Source: an uncultured Bacteroidales bacterium
GTDB taxonomy: Bacteria; Bacteroidota; Bacteroidia; Bacteroidales; Paludibacteraceae
DNA length: 64,000 nucleotides
Reading direction: 5' to 3'
Assembly: GCA_900318245.1 (NCBI GenBank)
Contig: ONJT01000001.1
Span: 1-64,000, forward strand
Shown: positions 58,494 to 64,000 of the stretch, in pieces
Layout of the letters: each line of letters begins with the position of its first letter
Position numbering within the stretch: position 1 is the stretch's first letter
Translations under genes and position numbers: made by a program
Notes under the pieces: model-generated
What the model was told of the DNA's origin: nothing
Database searches by the model: none
Seen by the model: only the letters and a program-made list of their open reading frames with translations

Positions 58494-59420
58494 ATGAGGA
58501 AATTTATACGAAATATATTGATAGTTGGAGGTATCGCCTTAGGATGCACGGCTGCACTATGGCGATACATGGCATTGTATGAAAATTATTATACGCAGAT
58601 GTCGCATGAGGTAAATGTGAGTCAACAGATCGCAAGGTTAGATACGTTACAGGGCCCAAAGATCCTGATTATAGGTGGTAGCGGATGCGGTTTCGGTATT
58701 TGTTCTCCGATGTTGGAAACGCACTATGGGATGCATATAAGCAATACGGGCACGCATGCCGGGTTGGGATTGCGATTGCAGGTGAAATTATTTAGGAAAT
58801 ACATAGAGGAAGGAGATGTGGTGCTGGTTATTCCGGAATATGCCCAATTCACGAAGCAGTACCTTGGTGATGAAACGGCTTTGCGTATTCTGACAAGTAC
58901 GTGTAGGGAAGGATATAAGCAGTTCTCGGTATTACAACAGTTGTATTTATTTGCATTTGTACCGAGTGCATTTGAAGATGCACGAAAGGCCGCGGATGGT
59001 AGTTATCTGGATATGAATTCGCCATACGTGAAGAAGGCTCTGAATATATATGGCGATGTGGAGCGGTATGAGAGCCGCCAACATAAAGAGGCCGGATGGG
59101 AACCGCAGCATGTAGAAGGAGACATCTGGAGTTCGCCATTTCGGATGCTGAAGGACTTGAAAGAGTATTGTACATCGAAAGGAGCACAGTTATACATATA
59201 CCCTCCGGCATATAGAGACAAGGCTTATGATTTAAATAGGGAAAAAATTGATGAAATTTGGAGGCGCTTAGAGCAATCCGGATTGCCAATAGTAAGTCAG
59301 CCGGATGAGTATATGACACCTGATTCGTTGTGCTATGATACGGATTATCACTTGACGTATGAGGGAGTGATTTGGCGAACAAAGAAGTTGATGAATGATT
59401 TGGATGCATTAGGCTTATGA
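58494..59420 (+). CDS. SGNH/DltD-like protein with N-terminal anchor
   Basis: The 308-residue protein has one N-terminal transmembrane helix, then IIGGSGCGFGICSPMLE (Ser region) and DTDYHLTYEG with the catalytic-type Asp and His. It likely works with the adjacent MBOAT protein in transferring acyl groups to a glycan. The stop overlaps the next start by 4 bases. Confidence 0.78.
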   Translation: MRKFIRNILIVGGIALGCTAALWRYMALYENYYTQMSHEVNVSQQIARLDTLQGPKILIIGGSGCGFGICSPMLETHYGMHISNTGTHAGLGLRLQVKLFRKYIEEGDVVLVIPEYAQFTKQYLGDETALRILTSTCREGYKQFSVLQQLYLFAFVPSAFEDARKAADGSYLDMNSPYVKKALNIYGDVERYESRQHKEAGWEPQHVEGDIWSSPFRMLKDLKEYCTSKGAQLYIYPPAYRDKAYDLNREKIDEIWRRLEQSGLPIVSQPDEYMTPDSLCYDTDYHLTYEGVIWRTKKLMNDLDALGL

Positions 59421-60142
59421 AACGATTGGATATAAAAGCAATATTGTTGTGCATTTCGCTCCTATTTAATGTACTCATCCTGATAGGGGTAGTTTATGTA
59501 TGTTGTATCAAAACGGACTATTTGTACCGACTAAGCGCGTATATTAATCATCAACCTAAAATGCCTACCGGATATGACAATGAGTGCGTAGTGAGTTGGA
59601 ATAACTGCATTGAGAAACTGAATATGCAAGCCGACGTGGTGTTCTTTGGTAATTCGATTACTGCTATGGGAAATTTCCAAGAAGCATTTCCGACTGTTAG
59701 ATCTATCAATATGGGATATATGGGGGATGATACGAAAGGGATGCTTCGCAGAGTGAATGCCATAAAGTCTGTACAACCGAAAAAAGTTTTTTTGATGGCA
59801 GGAATCAATGGATTAATGGAGCAAACAGAAGAGGAATTTGAACGTCGATATACGATATTGGTAGATTCGATTCGCTCATCCGTGCCGGAGGCTAAGATCT
59901 ATCTCGAGAGTATATTACCGATCCGATCGTTATGTTACGAGCGCGATAATACTAAAATAAGTAAGACAAATGCTATTATTAAACACGTCGCGGAAGAACG
60001 TGGATTAACGTATGTGGATTTGTATAGTTTATATATCTCAGATGGTGCTTTACCGGCAGATATGACATTCGACGGGATACATTTAAGAAAGGAAGCATAT
60101 TGTTTATGGTATGAGACAATTGATGAGTATATTATGGATTAA
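59417..60142 (+). CDS. SGNH/GDSL-type esterase-like protein
   Basis: The 241-residue protein has an N-terminal hydrophobic segment followed by VVFFGNSITAMG (block I Ser), MAGINGL (block III) and FDGIHLR (catalytic Asp/His). It is probably periplasmic or membrane-anchored. It may act as acyltransferase partner or esterase for acyl groups on the glycan. Confidence 0.85.
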   Translation: MKRLDIKAILLCISLLFNVLILIGVVYVCCIKTDYLYRLSAYINHQPKMPTGYDNECVVSWNNCIEKLNMQADVVFFGNSITAMGNFQEAFPTVRSINMGYMGDDTKGMLRRVNAIKSVQPKKVFLMAGINGLMEQTEEEFERRYTILVDSIRSSVPEAKIYLESILPIRSLCYERDNTKISKTNAIIKHVAEERGLTYVDLYSLYISDGALPADMTFDGIHLRKEAYCLWYETIDEYIMD

Positions 60143-60153
60143 AAAATAGAAAT

Positions 60154-60891
60154 ATGATTCCGAAAATTATTCATTATACTTGGCTTGGAGGGAGTCCCTT
60201 ACCGGAGTTAGCAGAGTTGTGTATTGCTAGTTGGAAGAAGTATATGCCGGATTGGGAATATATGCGTTGGAATGAGACGAACTTTGATATATCCTCCGCT
60301 CCTCTATACGTCCGTCAGGCATACGAGGCTCGCAAATATGCCTTCGTCTCGGACTATGTCCGTCTGTGGGCATTGGAACAGTATGGTGGCTTGTATATGG
60401 ATGTGGACTTTATGGTTTTTCGTCCGTTTGATAATCTGATGGACAAGTATCCTGCTTTTGCCGGCTACGAAGGCTCCAAACGTCAACCGGTGATGCAAGG
60501 TGTTATCGCCTCAGAGCCGCATGGAGCGTGGGTGCGGGATATGCTCTCTACCTACAAAACGCGTCCGTTTGTAAAGCCTGACGGAAGGTTAGACATGACG
60601 CCGAATACGTCGTTCTTCTCTGATAGATTAGAATCTCAAGGATTCATTCCTGATGGAAAAGAAAAAGATGTTCTTGTAAACGGAGAGTTCTTTTTGCATG
60701 TGATGCCGGTATGGGCATTTTGCCCTGTACTCACAACAGGAGAGGATGTGCGGACGGCTGAGACGTATTGTGAACACATGGGGGAGAGTAGTTGGAGTAC
60801 AAATAGGGGTTGGAAATCGAAGTTGATGCGGTTATTCAGTCCTGCAATGCGGACGAAGTTAATCAAACTCAAACGGAGGATTATTGGATAG
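60154..60891 (+). CDS. GT32-type glycosyltransferase
   Basis: The 245-residue protein has IPKIIHYTWLGG, FVSDYVRLWALEQYGG and LYMDVDFMVF, the DxD-containing block of the GT32 (OCH1/capsular mannosyltransferase-like) family. It probably adds a sugar to the repeat unit. It overlaps the next gene by 8 bases. Confidence 0.88.
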   Translation: MIPKIIHYTWLGGSPLPELAELCIASWKKYMPDWEYMRWNETNFDISSAPLYVRQAYEARKYAFVSDYVRLWALEQYGGLYMDVDFMVFRPFDNLMDKYPAFAGYEGSKRQPVMQGVIASEPHGAWVRDMLSTYKTRPFVKPDGRLDMTPNTSFFSDRLESQGFIPDGKEKDVLVNGEFFLHVMPVWAFCPVLTTGEDVRTAETYCEHMGESSWSTNRGWKSKLMRLFSPAMRTKLIKLKRRIIG

Positions 60892-62641
60892 AGTTTTTGT
60901 CGAGTTGATAGATTTTAAACAAATAAAACGACTACTCAAGCAAGATAATTCGAACTTGCCGGAGATGAAGGTGGCGCTGTTGGGAGATACGGCTACGCAG
61001 TTCTTGGCTACGGCTATTAAGGGTGTGGGCGTAGAGAGAGGATATAACATCAACCTCTTCGAGGCAGAGTACAACCAAGTGGAACGGCAAGTGCTGGATC
61101 CGACTTCGGATTTGCATGCCTTTGGCGCGAAATATACTGTCGTCTTCCAATCGACGCATAAATTGCTGGAGCAATACTCGCTTAATGAGTTAACGAATGA
61201 AAGAGTTAACGAGTTAATAAGCGGGAGACTGAACTTCATCCGCACCTTATGCGAAACCATAGAAGGCAAGATAATCTACTTCAATTATCCGGAGATAGAT
61301 GATACGGTGTTTGGACAGTACGCGAACCGGACGGAGTTGTCGTTCACATGGCAGATCCGGCAGTTGAATTGTGATTTGATGCGGTTGACGCAGGAGTATC
61401 CGAACCTATACATTTGCGACATCGCGGCATTGCAGAACCAGTTCGGACGCGAGTGGATGTTCGATAGTTCGGTGTATGTGAGCACAGAAATGGTGCTGTC
61501 GCTGGACGCGCTGTCGTATGTGGGCAGTCGCGTGATGGATATCATCTGCGCGATTGAAGGAAAATTCAAGAAATGCCTGATACTGGACTTGGACAACACC
61601 GTGTGGGGTGGAGTCGTAGGCGATGACGGATGGGAGAACATCCAAGTGGGACACGGACTCGGTATCGGCAAAGCGTACACCGAGTTCCAGGAGTGGGTGA
61701 AGAAACTGAAGAATCGTGGTATCATCATTGCCGTTTGCAGCAAGAACGATGAGGACAAGGCGAAGGAGCCGTTTGAGAAGAACCCGGAGATGGTGCTGCG
61801 GCTGGATGATATAGCGGTGTTTGTGGCGAACTGGGAGAACAAAGCCGACAACATCTGGACGATTCAGCAGATACTGAATATCGGCTTCGATAGCATGGTG
61901 TTCCTCGATGACAACCCGTTTGAGCGCAACATGGTGCGGGAGAACGTGCCGGGAGTGTGTGTGCCGGAGTTGCCGGAAGATCCTGGGAATTATTTGGAGT
62001 ATCTGTACTCGCTCAACTTGTTCGAAACGGCATCGTACAGTGCCGGAGACAAGGACAGGACGAAGCAGTATCAGACGGAGGCAAAGCGTGTGCAAGCGGC
62101 ACAGAAGTTCACCAACGAAGCGGATTTCTTGAAGAGTCTGGACATGGTGTCGGTGGTGGATGGATTCACGCCTTTTAACACACCACGTGTGGCGCAGTTG
62201 AGTCAGCGGAGCAACCAGTTTAACCTGCGGACGGTGCGTTATACGGACGGAGAGATTGCTGCGTTGGGTGCGTCAGACAAGCATGTGTGTCTATCGTTCA
62301 CGCTGGAGGATAAATTCGGTGATAATGGATTGATCTGCGTGATTATCATGGAGAAACGGGATGCGAAGACGCTGTTCGTGGATACATGGTTCATGAGTTG
62401 TCGGGTGCTCAAACGCGGCATGGAGAACTTCACGCTGAACACGATGGTGGAGTACGCCAAGGAGCATGGATTTGAGCGGATTGTAGGCGAGTATATCCCG
62501 ACGCTGAAGAACGGAATGGTGAAGGAGCATTACACGAATCTTGGGTTCAAGGCAAAAGGGGAGAACTTGTACGAGTTGGATGTTCGTACATACGAGCCGC
62601 GAGAGTGTTATGTCGTTAAACGTTCATCCGTCAACCATTAA
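60884..62641 (+). CDS. FkbH-type HAD-superfamily enzyme
   Basis: The 585-residue protein has the HAD motif ILDLDNTVWGG (about 232-243) and the FkbH layout, an N-terminal domain followed by a HAD phosphatase-like domain and a GNAT-like C-terminus. In antibiotic pathways FkbH makes glyceryl-ACP from 1,3-bisphosphoglycerate. A carrier protein gene follows, so glyceryl loading is plausible here. No ATG is available; TTG at 60884 or 60905 could be the start. Residues about 100-115 contain SLNELTNERVNELIS from repeat DNA (61180-61225). Confidence 0.88.
   Translation: MDRVFVELIDFKQIKRLLKQDNSNLPEMKVALLGDTATQFLATAIKGVGVERGYNINLFEAEYNQVERQVLDPTSDLHAFGAKYTVVFQSTHKLLEQYSLNELTNERVNELISGRLNFIRTLCETIEGKIIYFNYPEIDDTVFGQYANRTELSFTWQIRQLNCDLMRLTQEYPNLYICDIAALQNQFGREWMFDSSVYVSTEMVLSLDALSYVGSRVMDIICAIEGKFKKCLILDLDNTVWGGVVGDDGWENIQVGHGLGIGKAYTEFQEWVKKLKNRGIIIAVCSKNDEDKAKEPFEKNPEMVLRLDDIAVFVANWENKADNIWTIQQILNIGFDSMVFLDDNPFERNMVRENVPGVCVPELPEDPGNYLEYLYSLNLFETASYSAGDKDRTKQYQTEAKRVQAAQKFTNEADFLKSLDMVSVVDGFTPFNTPRVAQLSQRSNQFNLRTVRYTDGEIAALGASDKHVCLSFTLEDKFGDNGLICVIIMEKRDAKTLFVDTWFMSCRVLKRGMENFTLNTMVEYAKEHGFERIVGEYIPTLKNGMVKEHYTNLGFKAKGENLYELDVRTYEPRECYVVKRSSVNH
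61180..61225 (+). repeat. GAGTTAACGA-type repeat inside the FkbH gene
   Basis: GCTTAATGAGTTAACGAATG followed by AAAGAGTTAACGAGTTAATA. The outer bases CGCTTA/TAAGCG are also inverted. It is in frame and encodes LNELTNERVNELI. Confidence 0.75.
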
Positions 62642-62653
62642 CCGTTATATCGT

Positions 62654-62890
62654 ATGGAAAAATCGCAGATATTGGATGAGGTGCAAGCAATCTTCCGTGA
62701 TGTGCTGGACAACGAGGATATTGTATTGGCAAGCGAAACCACTGCTGACGACATCGAGGAGTGGGACAGTCTGACCCATATCCAATTGATTGTGGCAATT
62801 GAGAAGCATTTCAAGATTCGTTTCACTTCTCGCGAGATTCTCTCCTGGCAAAATGTGGGGCAATTAATCGATAGCATAGCCGCGAAATGA
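62654..62890 (+). CDS. acyl carrier protein (second)
   Basis: The 78-residue protein has the standard DSL site with Ser39 in EEWDSLTHIQ and a helical ACP layout. It is paired with the FkbH-type enzyme upstream and overlaps the next gene in an ATGA junction. Confidence 0.92.
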   Translation: MEKSQILDEVQAIFRDVLDNEDIVLASETTADDIEEWDSLTHIQLIVAIEKHFKIRFTSREILSWQNVGQLIDSIAAK

Positions 62891-64000
62891 TTTTTAATAG
62901 TCTGACATTTCTGCTGTTCTTCATTGCGGTTTTCCTCATCTATTGGTTCCTGCTGAAGAACACGACAAGAGGACAAAACATCTTCTTGCTGCTTGCCAGT
63001 TATTTCTTCTATGGCTATGCCGATTGGAAGATGTTGCCGCTGCTGATTGTGGCGACACTCATCTTCTATTATCTCGGCAAAGCGATTGCCGGAGCGAAGA
63101 GTGAGAAACAAGGCTATTGGCTCACTTTTGTCGGTGTCGCATTGGGTGTCGGAACGTTGCTGTACTTTAAGTATTTCAACTTCTTCATAGAGTCCTTTGC
63201 TTCGCTCTTTAATGCAGTCGGACTGCATGCGAACTTGCATACGTTCAACATCATCATGCCCTTGGGTATATCGTTCTTTACGTTCCGATTGCTCAGTTAC
63301 ATCATCGATATCTATCGAGGCAAGGGACAACCTACGGATGATATCATCGCCTTTGGCACGTATGTAGCATTCTTCCCCTGCATCTTGTCGGGACCTATTG
63401 ATAGACCTTCTTTCATTAAGCAATTACAAGCGAAGCGCGAGTTTAGTTATGACCAGGCTGTAGATGGATGTCGACAGATCCTATGGGGCTTGTTCAAGAA
63501 ACTAGTGGTTGCAGACACATGCGCTATCTATGTGGATCGTGTATGGGGCGATATTGCTCATCAAAATGGAAGCACATTGATTTTTGCCGCGATTCTCTAT
63601 AGTTTCCAGATGTACGCAGACTTCTCCGGATATAGCGATATGGCAATAGGTGTGGGTAAGTTGATAGGTTTTAAGATAGCCGATAACTTCAAGACTCCAT
63701 TCTTCGCACTCAATATCTCAGACTATTGGCGCAGATGGCATATTACGCTGACATCCTGGTTAACAGACTATGTATTCATGCCGTTGAATATCAAGTTCCG
63801 CGATTGGGACAACTGGGGTATGATACTGGCTATTATTATCAATATGGTGTTAGTTGGTCTATGGCATGGCGCCAACTGGACATTTGCGGCATTCGGATTG
63901 TACCATGGTTTGCTGTTTGTGCCGCTAATCTTATCCGGTTCGTTCATGAAGAAATCTAAACTGCAGACTAACAGACTTGGACTACCGATACTGAAAGATT
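62887..64000 (+). CDS. MBOAT family O-acyltransferase (second, cut by window end)
   Basis: The frame opens at ATG 62887, overlapping the carrier gene stop, and stays open to the window end (371 codons visible). It has the MBOAT pattern with many helices, YWRRWHITLTSWLTDYVFMP and the catalytic-type His in VGLWHGANWTFAAFGLYH. It is related to, but distinct from, the first MBOAT protein. It probably transfers a second acyl group, perhaps the one loaded on the adjacent carrier. Confidence 0.88.
   Translation, partial: MIFNSLTFLLFFIAVFLIYWFLLKNTTRGQNIFLLLASYFFYGYADWKMLPLLIVATLIFYYLGKAIAGAKSEKQGYWLTFVGVALGVGTLLYFKYFNFFIESFASLFNAVGLHANLHTFNIIMPLGISFFTFRLLSYIIDIYRGKGQPTDDIIAFGTYVAFFPCILSGPIDRPSFIKQLQAKREFSYDQAVDGCRQILWGLFKKLVVADTCAIYVDRVWGDIAHQNGSTLIFAAILYSFQMYADFSGYSDMAIGVGKLIGFKIADNFKTPFFALNISDYWRRWHITLTSWLTDYVFMPLNIKFRDWDNWGMILAIIINMVLVGLWHGANWTFAAFGLYHGLLFVPLILSGSFMKKSKLQTNRLGLPILKD

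Overview
The window looks like a Bacteroidales (Bacteroidota) chromosome. Promoters follow the Bacteroidota pattern TTTG-N20-TAnCTTTGC, Shine-Dalgarno sequences are mostly absent, and the gene families are typical of that order: GH97 glucosidase, Cthe_2159-type repeat lipoprotein-like proteins, TPR lipoprotein with a LuxR-like tail, GxxExxY protein, DUF4248-like protein and FkbH/MBOAT polysaccharide decoration genes. No rRNA, tRNA or CRISPR array was seen, and the species cannot be named from this stretch.

Region 1 (1-2.5 kb, minus strand) holds small phage- or mobile-element-like genes and an HNH endonuclease. Region 2 (2.6-9.5 kb, minus) is a complete type I restriction-modification operon, hsdR-hsdM-hsdS, with a fourth coupled gene of unknown function. 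Region 3 (9.7-16 kb, minus) has a 33-residue gene with its own promoter and terminator, an uncharacterised gene, an overlapping wHTH / nucleotidyltransferase / metallophosphoesterase operon, and a lipoprotein plus outer-membrane barrel pair. Region 4 (16-20.2 kb, plus) has a YhcG nuclease, a protein with a possible glycosylase-like fold, and a coupled metalloprotease / arginine-deiminase-like / 63-residue gene set.

Region 5 (20.5-37.9 kb, plus) is mostly core genome: TPR sensor lipoprotein, a Cthe_2159-type beta-helix pair, RluA-type pseudouridine synthase, GH97, YceD-rpmF, RsuA-type synthase, an MMPL/RND exporter, two tandem Wzm-like permeases, YifB and a FemAB-like transferase. Region 6 (38-42.2 kb) carries a sugar kinase, Bcp peroxiredoxin, rubrerythrin, a truncated tyrosine phosphatase, fRMsr and superoxide dismutase, which together form an oxidative-stress block. 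Region 7 (42.3-44.4 kb) has a Schlafen/AlbA-type regulator and a GxxExxY protein.

Region 8 (45.2-64 kb, plus) is a long, tightly overlapping surface-polysaccharide operon. It holds an ABC exporter ATPase with a Wzt-type C-terminal domain, several glycosyltransferases, an adenylation enzyme plus carrier protein plus GNAT set, an FkbH enzyme with a second carrier protein, two MBOAT acyltransferases and two SGNH-type proteins. It probably makes an ABC-exported glycan decorated with acyl or aminoacyl groups.

The most unusual signal is not protein-coding. Four intergenic segments of 122-127 nt (38373-38494, 44418-44544 on the minus strand, 44720-44844 and 44988-45110) fold by eye into the same architecture: a closing stem around three hairpins with a long middle arm, followed by a U-tract. 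Their stem sequences differ almost completely. This is what a compensating, functional RNA family would look like. Three of the four sit side by side next to the polysaccharide operon, and one is nested inside the remains of another. A second genome-wide oddity is short simple-repeat tracts inserted in frame in conserved genes and also forming intergenic spacers.
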